Source: Terriglobia bacterium
GTDB lineage: Bacteria; Acidobacteriota; Terriglobia; Terriglobales; Acidobacteriaceae
Assembly: GCA_020072645.1 (NCBI GenBank)
Contig: JAIQGK010000001.1
Span: 248,001 to 312,000 of the forward strand
Reading direction: 5' to 3'
Length of the DNA stretch: 64,000 bases
Shown: piece by piece, positions 28,490-37,112 of the stretch
How the letters are laid out: each line of letters starts with the position of its first letter
Position numbering within the stretch: the stretch's first letter is position 1
Made by a program: the position numbers and the translations under genes
The notes under the pieces: model-generated
Database searches by the model: none
Told to the model about the DNA's origin: nothing
The model's input: only the letters and a program-made list of their open reading frames with translations

Positions 28490-28806
28490 CCAGCGCCCTC
28501 GCCGTCGATATTGACGGTCACCAGTGTTCGTGATGGTAATCTTCGCAGATAAAAAGCGCTCATGACGAGGGCTTGGCGGGTCCTGCTTCTGGATCTTGCC
28601 GCCGCTTTCTTCTTCCGTTCAGACCAACGTTTCTTCGTGGCCAGGCCGATTTTCCTACGCGCTGCTGCTGACAGACGCCGTCTGCGGCCATCGGGCTTAC
28701 CTGCTGCCGTTCTGCCGCGTTTGTCTTGGCTGTTCTGGGCTGCCCGACATAGCTGTCGAAAACAGGGGTTACACTCAAAGCAGGGTCGCGAGTAAAGGGC
28801 GGGCAT
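28396..28806 (-). CDS. small basic protein or fragment (doubtful)
   Basis: The frame contains GRRRRLSAAARRKIGLATKK followed by RWSERKKKAA, a Lys/Arg/Ala-rich motif I recognise as recurring in small nucleic-acid-binding-like proteins of Acidobacteria. The N-terminal and C-terminal parts show no resemblance to anything, so this may be a fragment of such a gene. The start codon is undetermined. Confidence 0.3.
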   Translation of the reverse strand: MPALYSRPCFECNPCFRQLCRAAQNSQDKRGRTAAGKPDGRRRRLSAAARRKIGLATKKRWSERKKKAAARSRSRTRQALVMSAFYLRRLPSRTLVTVNIDGEGAGYERGSSLRVRIRSISVSGNGVKKIERFPPL

Positions 28807-28873
28807 TCGCTAGAAGGGGACTTGGGTAGTCCATCAGGACGAACCCGAGATTCGGTGAAGTTTAGGGGAACCC

Positions 28874-30382
28874 ATGAAAAAGGTTTTGGAGTCGAGACGA
28901 CAATTTCTGAAAACAGCAGGTATGACCGCTGGAGCGATGCTCCTATCCGGACGAGACAGTTCCGGTCAGATCAGAACGATGATGGAACCCTCAGGAACTT
29001 CCGCCGAGTCCGAAGCGGCAGATTACACGCTGCGAATCACGACGTCGCCTGTGGAGATTGCAAAAAACAGGATCGTTTCGTTGACCACGTACAACGGGCA
29101 GTTTCCCGGGCCGCTGCTTCGCCTGAAAGAAGGACAAGAGGTGACGGTGGATGTCTATAACGAAACGGACGTCGCAGAGCAACTGCATTGGCATGGGCAG
29201 ATGATACCTGTTGAGGTGGACGGAGCAGCCGAGGAGGGAACACCTTTCATCCCCGCACATGGCAATCGCCGGATCGCGTTCACTCCCAAGCCAGCCGGGC
29301 TTCGTTTTTATCACACACATATTCGGGCCGGAGCGGATCTTTATGCCGGTCAGTACAGCGGCCAGGTTGGCCCGGTGTACATCGAGCCAAAGCATGAGCC
29401 TGGGAACTATGATCGCGAGGTCTTTCTTACACTCAAGGAGTTCGAGCCAACCTTCAGTCGCGGCGGAGACATGCCAATGGATTTCCTCTCGCCGGCAACT
29501 CGCGTGAAGGCGCTCGAAGGGCAGGCTGAATCAGCCATGAAGGCTTCTCTCGCCAAGGGCATGCCGCATGGATTCGAAGTGGGCTACGGTTCCTTTACGA
29601 TCAATGGCCGGATGCTGCACCACGGGGAGCCGATTCGCGTGAAGCAGGGCGAACGGGTTCTCTTCCACGTCTTGAATGGAAGCGCCACAGAGATCCGCAG
29701 CCTTGCTCTGCCCGGCCATGCCTTTCACGTGGTTGCATTAGATGGGAACCCGGTACCGAATCCCGCCACGGTTCCGGTGCTCTGGCTGGGGACGGCGGAG
29801 CGAGTTTCTGCCATTGTGCAAATGAACCACCCAGGCGTTTGGATCATGGGAGATACTGCCGATGACGACCGGCGCCATGGCATGGGCATCGTCGTGGAAT
29901 ATGCGGGACATGCAGGCAAAGCGCAATGGATTGCGCCGCCGCGGTTTCACTGGAACTATGCCCGCTTCGCCAAGCCGGGCGCCACCGCGGCTGCGCCGGA
30001 TGACACCTTCGAGATGATCTTCGCCAAGGACAACGCTGCCGCAGACGGGTTCAATCGATGGACCATCAATGGAGCCGCATATCCTATGGCCAACAAAATG
30101 GCTCCGGCCGCATTCCACTTGAAGCAGGGCAAGCGATATCGAATCCACATGCGTAATGCCAGTGATGACATTCATCCCCTTCATCTCCACCGGCACAGTT
30201 TCGAACTGACCAGCTTGGCGGGAATTCCGACGGCCGGAATTCTGAAAGACGTGGTCATGCTTGGCGGATACCAGGAGGCCACCATGGATTTCGTAGCTGA
30301 TAATCCGGGGCTGACCCTATTTCACTGCCACCAGCAATTGCACATGGATTTCGGTTTCATGACCCTTTTCAGCTATATCTAA
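28874..30382 (+). CDS. multicopper oxidase (laccase-like)
   Basis: A 502-residue three-domain oxidase with a Tat signal (SRRQFLKTAG, 8-17). The copper motifs are HWHG (about 106), FYHTH (about 146), HPLHLHRH (about 434) and HCHQQLHMDFGFM (about 484), giving the T1 Cys and a Met-bearing tail. GGGGAACCC precedes the ATG. It differs from the oxidase at 12,863 in lacking the Met-rich insert and resembles the laccase/nitrite-reductase-like group that oxidises phenolics. No chaperone or partner gene is adjacent. Confidence 0.92.
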   Translation: MKKVLESRRQFLKTAGMTAGAMLLSGRDSSGQIRTMMEPSGTSAESEAADYTLRITTSPVEIAKNRIVSLTTYNGQFPGPLLRLKEGQEVTVDVYNETDVAEQLHWHGQMIPVEVDGAAEEGTPFIPAHGNRRIAFTPKPAGLRFYHTHIRAGADLYAGQYSGQVGPVYIEPKHEPGNYDREVFLTLKEFEPTFSRGGDMPMDFLSPATRVKALEGQAESAMKASLAKGMPHGFEVGYGSFTINGRMLHHGEPIRVKQGERVLFHVLNGSATEIRSLALPGHAFHVVALDGNPVPNPATVPVLWLGTAERVSAIVQMNHPGVWIMGDTADDDRRHGMGIVVEYAGHAGKAQWIAPPRFHWNYARFAKPGATAAAPDDTFEMIFAKDNAAADGFNRWTINGAAYPMANKMAPAAFHLKQGKRYRIHMRNASDDIHPLHLHRHSFELTSLAGIPTAGILKDVVMLGGYQEATMDFVADNPGLTLFHCHQQLHMDFGFMTLFSYI

Positions 30383-30651
30383 GGATCATCGGCGGAATGT
30401 CCGCTGGCCCGTACGGCTGCGGCGATTATTAATGATGAATGAATCGGTAATGCGAACGCGCTACTTTGCTGGAGTTTCAAGGAACACCTTTCTTCTGGCG
30501 TTCACTAGTCTGTTTGCGGATCCGTTGTGTTGCATTTCAGAGCGAGTGGAGAGTGAAGCCCACTACAGAATTGCTATCTTTGGATGCGATTATCCAAAAA
30601 GTTGGCGATGATTAATGAGTCAGTCAAGCGGGCATACTGAATCGTGAACGT

Positions 30652-30954
30652 GTGACAGTATCGGGGGAGCACTTATCGCTTGTGCCGTTATCTAATAAAA
30701 AGTTTCCGTTTATTTCCCACGTTGCCTGCGCAGAATGCTGCAAAAATGATAAATCCCCGTCAGCCTTGCTGGATGAGCAATATTGGTTATTGACGAAAGA
30801 AATTGACCCAGCTCTGCATGACGCGGTTGTTCGGGTTGCGAAAATGATTGGGCAAGCAGACGCTGCGTCATCACAGGCAGACAGGGACAGATTATTTAGA
30901 GAGATGGAATTCATTCGTTCCGAGACATTTCCCCTGAGTGTCCAAGGCAAATAA
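30652..30954 (+). CDS. hypothetical protein
   Basis: A 100-residue frame from a GTG with no visible ribosome site. Composition is protein-like, with a Cys pair in HVACAECCKND and amphipathic helices (DAVVRVAKMIGQADAASSQA). No family is recognised. It lies in an AT-rich stretch just left of the tRNA-like repeat at 31,210, in the accessory region, and could be an orphan island gene. Confidence 0.4.
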   Translation: MTVSGEHLSLVPLSNKKFPFISHVACAECCKNDKSPSALLDEQYWLLTKEIDPALHDAVVRVAKMIGQADAASSQADRDRLFREMEFIRSETFPLSVQGK

Positions 30955-31453
30955 GGATGCTCTGAACTGCTTGGCTGATTTGGATGATGACGCTTGTTTT
31001 CAGGGCAGCACTCGAGTGAAATTTGAACCAAGAAATAGTTCTTGATTTGATTTTTTTCTTTGTTATCCTTCGTTCAAGCGCGGACGTGGAGCGGCAGCGA
31101 TTTTTCGTGTACCTCCTATGTACCGCCAAACCGGCTTTTGTAGGTTTTTGGGATTTTTAGGTCTTTGGAAAATCAATAACTTACCTGTTTTCAGCGCCCC
31201 TTGGCCGTTCGATTCCGTCCCTGGCCATCAGAATTTGGCGGTTTAAAGAAAAAAGCAGCCACAGACTGCAGTCTTTATAAGCCGTGTTTTTATCACTTCC
31301 AGATGCCGACCCGTCCTCCCACATTGAACTTCGGCGTGCTGCGGAACGGCGATAGCATCAACACGCTTTGTTCTGATCGCCTGGAAAACAAACAGATCGC
31401 CTGTTTCACTGCACTATACTGGTTTCATACGAACCACAGGCTCACGCTGACCA
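30955..31453. other. AT-rich intergenic region containing a tRNA 3'-end fragment
   Basis: No gene is seen. The stretch contains the tRNA-like 18-mer at 31,210-31,227. No tRNA 5' half (acceptor GGCCAGG, D-arm) lies within the preceding 100 bases. Confidence 0.5.
31210..31227 (+). repeat. tRNA 3'-end fragment / attachment-site-like repeat, copy 1
   Basis: CGATTCCGTCCCTGGCCA, preceded by GTT so that it reads as T-loop (TTCGATT), T-stem 3' strand (CCGTC), acceptor 3' strand (CCTGGCC) and discriminator A. The upstream tRNA half is absent. The identical 18-mer recurs at 39,672. This is the usual form of an attachment site left by a tRNA-targeting integrase. The acceptor sequence would fit a tRNA starting GGCCAGG; the isotype cannot be determined. 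Confidence 0.65.
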
Positions 31454-32107
31454 ATGCTGGAAACTGAACTCTTCGCGCTCCTTGAAGGCACCTCGGACGC
31501 GGCCTTTTGCGTCAGCGCAGAGGGCGAAATACAATCATGGAACAAGTCAGCGGAAAAACTCTTCGGTTATTCGCGATCACAAGCCCTGCATAAGACGTGT
31601 TACCAACTCCTGGAAGGCTTTGGCCCTTTGGGCACACGCGTATGCCATCAGCATTGCAGCGTTGCCGAGTGTGCAGGCAGGGATGCGGAGATTCCCAATT
31701 TCGATATGAGCGTGAAAACAAACTCCGGTGAGCGGCTTTGGATCAATATGTCCACTGTCATTTTCGAAAACTCACGCACCGGACGCCGCATGCTGATTCA
31801 TCTGGCACATGACATCACTGCTCAGAAATCCAGTGAAGAACTGACGCAGAAGATGCTCGATCTTGCCCGGCAGCTCGGTTCGACGCAGCCTCCGCCGGGC
31901 CGGGCCGCTCCCGCAGTCGCACTTTCAGAACAGGAAAAACAGGTTTTGCGGCTCTTTGCCGAAGGCAAGAGTTCAACCCACATCTCCCGGGCCCTGCATA
32001 TCAGCTCCAGTACTCTCAGGAACCACCTCCATCACATCAACCAGAAACTGCGTACCCACAACCGGCTGGAAGCCGTGATGAATGCCATACAACGCAAACT
32101 GATCTGA
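31454..32107 (+). CDS. PAS-domain LuxR-family regulator
   Basis: A 217-residue regulator. A PAS domain (about 5-125) begins FALLEGTSDAAFCVSAEGEI and contains an unusual Cys/His set: C49, C64, H65, H67, C68 and C73. A LuxR-type helix-turn-helix (about 150-217) reads LSEQEKQVLRLFAEGKSSTH...STLRNHLHHINQKL. The cluster of Cys/His suggests a metal, haem or redox-sensing site. There is no receiver domain, so it probably senses its signal directly in the cytoplasm. It lies at the left edge of the repeat-bounded segment and may control the redox genes there. Confidence 0.85.
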   Translation: MLETELFALLEGTSDAAFCVSAEGEIQSWNKSAEKLFGYSRSQALHKTCYQLLEGFGPLGTRVCHQHCSVAECAGRDAEIPNFDMSVKTNSGERLWINMSTVIFENSRTGRRMLIHLAHDITAQKSSEELTQKMLDLARQLGSTQPPPGRAAPAVALSEQEKQVLRLFAEGKSSTHISRALHISSSTLRNHLHHINQKLRTHNRLEAVMNAIQRKLI

Positions 32108-32219
32108 ACTTCCCGCATGCCTGTGACATTCCTCTCATGTAACAGTACAGATGGTGGATTGTGCAGTTCCCTCCCCCGGCGCTAATGTGCAGGAAGAATG
32201 GTGTGAAGGAGGGTCTCCA

Positions 32220-32513
32220 ATGATTTCTCACTGCGCTAATCCAGCATGTCGAGCGCCACTGCATTACCTTCGTGGGGGGCGGCTGTACCGGTTCGACGTG
32301 AAATCGCCCGGGGAGCCCTACCTTGATGTTCCGAATGCGATCTGTACGAGCAAGCCGGCGCGGGCAGCCATCTTCTTCTGGCTTTGCCAGGAATGCTGTT
32401 CCCGCTTCACTCTCAAATTTGACCTGCGCCTGGGCGTGAAACTTGTGCCCCAGAGTGCACTGAGCCGCAGGCCTCTCAACCGCCCAGTGGTGAACGCCGG
32501 AGACGCTGCGTAA
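32220..32513 (+). CDS. small zinc-ribbon-like protein
   Basis: A 97-residue protein starting at the ATG at 32,220, with AAGGAGGG six bases upstream. Two Cys pairs, CANPAC near residue 6 and CQECC near 60, could form a four-Cys metal site. The middle reads LHYLRGGRLYRFDV. The family is not recognised by name, but the pattern is common in small Acidobacterial proteins. It stands between the PAS-LuxR gene and the first cupin. Confidence 0.7.
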   Translation: MISHCANPACRAPLHYLRGGRLYRFDVKSPGEPYLDVPNAICTSKPARAAIFFWLCQECCSRFTLKFDLRLGVKLVPQSALSRRPLNRPVVNAGDAA

Positions 32514-32560
32514 GAAACAAGATGGTCATGTAAACAAAATGCTTTTCACAGGAGGAAGCG

Positions 32561-33073
32561 ATGACAATTCCACAAATTACAGTTCATAACGGCCGTGTGC
32601 GTGAGCCCGGAGTACTTGCCGCAACGTCGTTGAAGTTCAATCTGGATGAGGAGATCCGCCAGCTTCAGGCAGAGCCCCGCTGGCAGGCCGGCCATACTGC
32701 AAAGACGATTGCAAAATACCTGGACTTTCGCGTTGTGCTGGTTGTCATGAAGGCGGGAGCGCAACTCGTGCGTCACCGCACTGCGGGCCGCATTTCGATT
32801 CAGGCCTGTCGCGGCAGCATCCGGGTGCTCTTCAGCGGCGCCTTCGAAAGTGAAACAGTGGGCATGACCGCCGGTGACCTCCTCATGCTGGATCGCGAGG
32901 TGGCCCATGACGTCGAGGCGCTGGCAGATAGCGCGTTTCTACTTACGATCGCCTGGCCATCCCTGGATCCGCTGCTCACAGGAGAGATCTTGTCGCGAGC
33001 CCCCATCCATCGCCACAGCGCCGAAGTTGCTGCGATCGAGGATGATCGCTTTCTCATGACCGGGACAGCGTAA
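32561..33073 (+). CDS. cupin-domain protein A
   Basis: A 170-residue protein with AGGAGG before the ATG. A cupin core (about 65-135) includes MKAGAQLVRHRTAGRISIQ, a Gly-bounded turn, and VGMTAGDLLMLDREVAHDVEA. Metal-ligand positions hold His (RHRTAG and AHDVEA) without the full HXH set, so enzymatic activity is uncertain. It is clearly paralogous to the cupin at 35,461 (shared GRISIQ, VLDxEVxHDVEA and SAFLLT stretches). It is convergent with the NuoG-like gene, 45 bp between stops. Confidence 0.8.
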   Translation: MTIPQITVHNGRVREPGVLAATSLKFNLDEEIRQLQAEPRWQAGHTAKTIAKYLDFRVVLVVMKAGAQLVRHRTAGRISIQACRGSIRVLFSGAFESETVGMTAGDLLMLDREVAHDVEALADSAFLLTIAWPSLDPLLTGEILSRAPIHRHSAEVAAIEDDRFLMTGTA

Positions 33074-33118
33074 GGTCTGCAGCGAGTGGCGTAGAACCCA
33101 ACGCGTGTGGCGCCATAT

Positions 33119-35455
33119 CTAGTCCTGCTCGTAGGGAAGTTGCAGGTCGTGTTCCAACACTTCACCGAGCACTCGCGAATAGCGCCCGAGCGTGCCGGAA
33201 GAAAACAAGTCATCGTTCGATGGAAGAATCACATCGTCCGCCGCATAGGCTCGAAAGTCCTCGCCGGATTTTGTTTCGGCCGAGGCCAGGCTGGCATGGC
33301 CCAGGCGGTAGTTGGGAAACAATTCCTGGATCTCATCAAGTACGGCCCGCGGGTTAAAGCCGCCAAGCTGAGGTTCCAGGCCCTGATCGCGCAACCAAAC
33401 GGCGTGGCGATCGGCTTCTCCCGATTGAACGCCTCGCGATTGTCCCAAGTCAGCGCGCAGCCACTCTCCTCGGGTGGAAAGCTTTCTGACGTCGTATCCG
33501 AGTTTATGTGCCAGATGCGCCATGATCTCCAGGTCACCCTTGGGTCCGGCAACGTCGCCTGCCTTCTTTATGAACTGGACGTCGCCACAGGTGTTAGTGA
33601 ACGTGCCCGATTTTTCGTACGCACAGGCTGCCGGAAGCACCACATCGGCCAGGGCCGCGGTCTCGCTTAGAAACAGGTCTTGAACAACCAGAAAAGTGTG
33701 CGGCGAGGGATGGAACTCCGGTATGTATCGGCGCACAGGATTTGAGCCAACGACATAGAGCGCTCGCAGCTTTCCCTGACTGACATTTTCCATCATCTGC
33801 AGAAGATTGAGTCCCTGATCTTTGGGAACCGGCGCGCCCCAGATCCGTTCAAACTGCGAGCTGTCGCCAAGAGGTTTATAGCCAGGCAGAAGATCGGGAT
33901 AGAGGCCCATATCGGCTGCGCCGTGGGAATTGGCATAGTCAGCCAGACACACGAACTTGCAGCCCGAGATCGCAGACCCGAACTTCGCTAGGATTTCAAT
34001 GTCATGGCCGCGCAGTTCAGAACCAAAAACGATGATGAGATCCTTTTCTTCGCGCAGTCTCCGGCCTAAGGCCGCCAACTGTTCATTCACTTGATTGCCA
34101 CCCAGTTCCGTGGAACTGTCGCCGGCAAGAAATGCTGTCGCCCTGCCCTCTGTGCCGGGGGCGATCTGGACGAATTGACTCGCCTGCCTGACCAGCTTGA
34201 TCTCCCGCGAGTTTATGAGATAGAGCCGTGCTCCATGCAGGCGCACGTTGTTTCGAATTTGCCAGGCCAGAAGGGGGTGCTGATATGTGGGGTCGTTGCC
34301 GATGAGAAGGATCGCGGGGGCATCGAAGACCTCCGCCATGCTCGCAGTTGCATCCGGCGCGCTCTGCCCCAGCGCGCGCAGGAATGAAGGGAAATCGGCC
34401 GTCCGGTGATGGTCAATATTGTTCGTCCGGAAGACCACGCGGGCAATCTTCTGAAGGAAGTAGTCTTCTTCGTTGGTCGTGCGGGTGGAGCCGATCACAC
34501 CAATCGCTTCGCCGCCGTGTTTGTCGCGAACGTCTCTAAAACGATCCGCAACCAGCGAGAGCGTCTCGTTCCATGAAGCGGGCTGCAGCTTTCCTTCGCG
34601 GCGTATCAGCGGCTGCTTCAGCCGATCGGGATGATCGATGAAGTCGAAGGCATACCGTCCTTTAATACAAAGAAAATCACCGTTGATCCCGGTCTTGTCC
34701 CGGTTGCTTCCGCGAATGATTCTGGCCCCGGTTGGGGTTGGCCGCACGCCCAGAGTGGTGGTACAGCCGTCAGCACAATGGGTGCAGATCGTACCCACAT
34801 GCTTCATCTCCCAGGGACGAGTCTTATAACGATATGCACCTGAGGTCAGCGCTCCTACAGGACAGACATCAATGCACATGCCGCATTCTTCGCACTCGAG
34901 ATGCTCCTGTTTATTGGGCATGATGAGTTGCGCAGAATTGCGATTGGCAATGCCCAACGCCCACACGTCCATGCCCTCGCCGCAGACGCGCACGCAGCGA
35001 TAACACATGATGCAGCGTGGCCGGTCAAAATACACCACCGGCGACCACTCCTGTTCATCGCGATGGTTCTTGAAATCAATGAGTTTGGATTCCGACGCCC
35101 CATAAGTCAGTGTTGCATCCTGCAGTTCGCACTGTCCTCCGGCATCGCAGACCGGGCAATCCAGTGGGTGGTTTTGCAATACAAACTCCAGCATTGCCTT
35201 TCTGGCCTGTTTCACCGTGTCGCTCTGCGTGGTGACAACCATGCCTTCGGCCACTGGGGTGGTACAGGCTGTTTGCAGCTTGGCCATCTTGGCGACCTCG
35301 ACCAGGCACATCCGGCAGGCGCCCTGGAGGGAAAGTCCGGGGTAATAGCAGAAGGATGGGACCTCGATGCCTGCGCTCTTGCACGCTTCGATCAGCAGTG
35401 TCCCCGCCGGGGCTCTGACTTGCCTGCCATCGACGGTGAGGGTTACATCAGCCAT
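33119..35455 (-). CDS. orphan NuoG-like molybdopterin/iron-sulfur oxidoreductase
   Basis: A 778-residue protein laid out like complex I subunit NuoG. An N-terminal plant-type [2Fe-2S] ferredoxin domain (C36 and CRMC around 47-50) is followed by the HPLDCPVCDAGGQCELQD loop, two CxxCxxC clusters (CIMCYRCVRVC and CEECGMCIDVC), then a molybdopterin-type domain with its own CTHCADGC...FLCIKG cluster. No nuoE, nuoF or other complex I gene is near. It is preceded by a cupin gene 5 bp upstream in the same orientation and followed by the convergent paralogous cupin. It may serve as an electron-transfer or formate-dehydrogenase-like subunit with the SdhB-like protein encoded upstream; that is inference. 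Confidence 0.85.
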   Translation of the reverse strand: MADVTLTVDGRQVRAPAGTLLIEACKSAGIEVPSFCYYPGLSLQGACRMCLVEVAKMAKLQTACTTPVAEGMVVTTQSDTVKQARKAMLEFVLQNHPLDCPVCDAGGQCELQDATLTYGASESKLIDFKNHRDEQEWSPVVYFDRPRCIMCYRCVRVCGEGMDVWALGIANRNSAQLIMPNKQEHLECEECGMCIDVCPVGALTSGAYRYKTRPWEMKHVGTICTHCADGCTTTLGVRPTPTGARIIRGSNRDKTGINGDFLCIKGRYAFDFIDHPDRLKQPLIRREGKLQPASWNETLSLVADRFRDVRDKHGGEAIGVIGSTRTTNEEDYFLQKIARVVFRTNNIDHHRTADFPSFLRALGQSAPDATASMAEVFDAPAILLIGNDPTYQHPLLAWQIRNNVRLHGARLYLINSREIKLVRQASQFVQIAPGTEGRATAFLAGDSSTELGGNQVNEQLAALGRRLREEKDLIIVFGSELRGHDIEILAKFGSAISGCKFVCLADYANSHGAADMGLYPDLLPGYKPLGDSSQFERIWGAPVPKDQGLNLLQMMENVSQGKLRALYVVGSNPVRRYIPEFHPSPHTFLVVQDLFLSETAALADVVLPAACAYEKSGTFTNTCGDVQFIKKAGDVAGPKGDLEIMAHLAHKLGYDVRKLSTRGEWLRADLGQSRGVQSGEADRHAVWLRDQGLEPQLGGFNPRAVLDEIQELFPNYRLGHASLASAETKSGEDFRAYAADDVILPSNDDLFSSGTLGRYSRVLGEVLEHDLQLPYEQD

Positions 35456-35460
35456 GTCAT

Positions 35461-35877
35461 TTACTTGTGCGCAGCTGCGCAGACAGTCAGCAGAAAAGCG
35501 CTTTCCTCAACGGCTTCCACGTCATGTGGCACTTCGGTATCAAGCACCAGGAGCTTCCCCGGGGTCAGTTCAACCGTGTGTTCCGGCACGTGCAGCCGCA
35601 TCCTTCCCATCACGCCTTGGATGGAGATGCGTCCTCCGGTCTTATGTTCCTTCACGTGCGCACCGGCTTGCAGCAAAGTCAAAACGATGCGGAGGTCCGG
35701 ATATTTCGCCAGCGTTTTCGAACTCCGGCCCGTGCCGCGCTTCCACGAGTCCTCCTGCCGCAACTGAGCAATTTCCGCCGCAAAATCAAATTCCAGAATA
35801 GATGCCGCGAGTTGAGGCAGCCGTGTTAATTCACTTGCACCGCCTGAGACGGTTTCAGTTTTCAAGCTTTCAGCCAT
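35461..35877 (-). CDS. cupin-domain protein B
   Basis: A 138-residue cupin paralogous to the one at 32,561. The core reads LLQAGAHVKEHKTGGRISIQ, then LTPGKLLVLDTEVPHDVEAV and SAFLLTVCAAAHK. A GGAGGAG sequence stands before the ATG. It lies directly upstream of the NuoG-like gene on the same strand (5 bp), so co-expression is expected. Possible roles include small-ligand sensing or assembly support for the oxidoreductase; neither is shown by the sequence. Confidence 0.8.
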   Translation of the reverse strand: MAESLKTETVSGGASELTRLPQLAASILEFDFAAEIAQLRQEDSWKRGTGRSSKTLAKYPDLRIVLTLLQAGAHVKEHKTGGRISIQGVMGRMRLHVPEHTVELTPGKLLVLDTEVPHDVEAVEESAFLLTVCAAAHK

Positions 35878-35914
35878 TTTTTCTCCTCCTTAATTCTTGT
35901 TGACGCGCTACCCG

Positions 35915-36664
35915 TTACTTACGGAAGAAATCGGTCAGCGCTTGCTTGATTACCTGTCCATAGACCTTGGAGATCGAAGTGGTCAGCGGAATGCCCTTGG
36001 GGCAGATCTTCACGCAGTTCTGGGCGAAACTGCATTCGTGAATGCCGCCATCACCCATCATGGCGTGAAGCCGTTCGCTTTTAATTGCCTTGCCCGTAGG
36101 ATGATCGTTGAAGAGCCGAACCTGGTTGATCACCGCTGCTCCTGCGAAACCGGTTGCCGGAGTCACCTGGGGGCAGACTTCCAGGCACAGGCAGCAGGAA
36201 ATACACCGCGAAAGCGGATACATCTCCTCCTGCTTGCTGGGTGAAATCCGCGGACCGGAGCCAAGATTGTATGTACCATCGATCGGCACCCATGCCTTCA
36301 CCTTTTTCAGATTCTCAAACAACACGCTTCGGTCGACTGCAAGGTCACGAACCACAGGAAAGCGGGACAAGGGCTCCAGACGGACGGGCTGTTCCAGCTT
36401 GCTAACTAATGATGAGCAGGCCATTGCAGCTTTACCATTGATCAGCATGGCGCAGGATCCGCAGACTTCCTCCAGGCAGTTGGACTCATAGGTGACAGGT
36501 GTCGTCGGCTTTCCGAATCGGTCCACTGGGTTGGCCGCGATGTCCATCAGGCCGATGATCACATTCATTCCTTTCCGCAACGGGAGATCAAACTCTTCGA
36601 GATAAGGGGTCGAGTGCGGACTTGCCTGGCGCTTGATGATGAATCGTACTGTTGAACGAGACAT
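35915..36664 (-). CDS. SdhB/FrdB-type iron-sulfur protein
   Basis: A 249-residue iron-sulfur subunit of the succinate dehydrogenase/fumarate reductase type. The [2Fe-2S] site is NCLEEVCGSCAMLINGKAAMAC (about 63-83), followed by CISCCLCLEVCP for the [4Fe-4S] centre and CSFAQNCVKICPKGIPL for the third. No SdhA flavoprotein or membrane anchor is encoded nearby, so it is an orphan electron carrier. It lies 37 bp upstream of cupin B and NuoG on the same strand, which suggests they form one electron-transfer chain. Confidence 0.88.
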   Translation of the reverse strand: MSRSTVRFIIKRQASPHSTPYLEEFDLPLRKGMNVIIGLMDIAANPVDRFGKPTTPVTYESNCLEEVCGSCAMLINGKAAMACSSLVSKLEQPVRLEPLSRFPVVRDLAVDRSVLFENLKKVKAWVPIDGTYNLGSGPRISPSKQEEMYPLSRCISCCLCLEVCPQVTPATGFAGAAVINQVRLFNDHPTGKAIKSERLHAMMGDGGIHECSFAQNCVKICPKGIPLTTSISKVYGQVIKQALTDFFRK

Positions 36665-36715
36665 GAAAACTCTCGAGTCGTAGCGTTTTACCGGAGAACC
36701 ATGCCTCCGGCCAAA

Positions 36716-37081
36716 CTATGCGGCTTTCTCTTTACTTGCTCGCGACTCCAGAAATTCTTTCAATGCAACCGCATTGTTGTGTTCTGGGTCGTGCGAGCTG
36801 TAGACAAGTGTTATTTTGTTGTTGCGGGCCTCTTCCACTAGAGGTTTCCAAACCTTAGGCTTGGCCGCTAACTCGGCGCGATAGCGACGCCGGAATTCGC
36901 TCCATTTGGCAGGGTCGTGGCCAAACCACTTTCTCAATTCTGTGCTTGGTGCAACGTCTTTCAGCCAACCGCTTAGCGGCAGCTCACTTTTCCTGACTCC
37001 GCGTGGCCATAAACGCTCTACCAGAAACCGTTTGCCATCCTTTGCCGCGGATCGATCGTATGCGCGTTTCAGCTGGATCAT
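36716..37081 (-). CDS. DUF488 family protein
   Basis: A 121-residue protein. I start at the ATG at 37,081; the open frame reaches 37,315 but overlaps the redoxin-like gene, and this start gives the family N-terminus (IQLKRAYDRSAAKDGKRFLV). The conserved ERLWPRGVRKSEL, LRKWFGHDPAKWSEFRRRY and LVYSSHDPEHNNAVALKEFL stretches mark DUF488, a family of unknown function seen in stress and metal-resistance contexts. It is on the same strand as the SdhB-like gene, 51 bp upstream. Confidence 0.85.
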   Translation of the reverse strand: MIQLKRAYDRSAAKDGKRFLVERLWPRGVRKSELPLSGWLKDVAPSTELRKWFGHDPAKWSEFRRRYRAELAAKPKVWKPLVEEARNNKITLVYSSHDPEHNNAVALKEFLESRASKEKAA

Positions 37082-37112
37082 TGTTCTCTTTTCCCCGTTC
37101 CAGACAAAGAAA

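Noticed and set aside
31100-31230. A complete tRNA gene ending at 31,227
   Set aside because: The 3' end fits, but no acceptor 5' strand, D-arm or anticodon arm can be found in the preceding bases; the same is true before 39,692.
33119-36664. A complex I or succinate dehydrogenase operon
   Set aside because: Only a NuoG-like and an SdhB-like protein are present; no nuoE, nuoF, sdhA, sdhC or sdhD occurs, so neither complex is encoded here.
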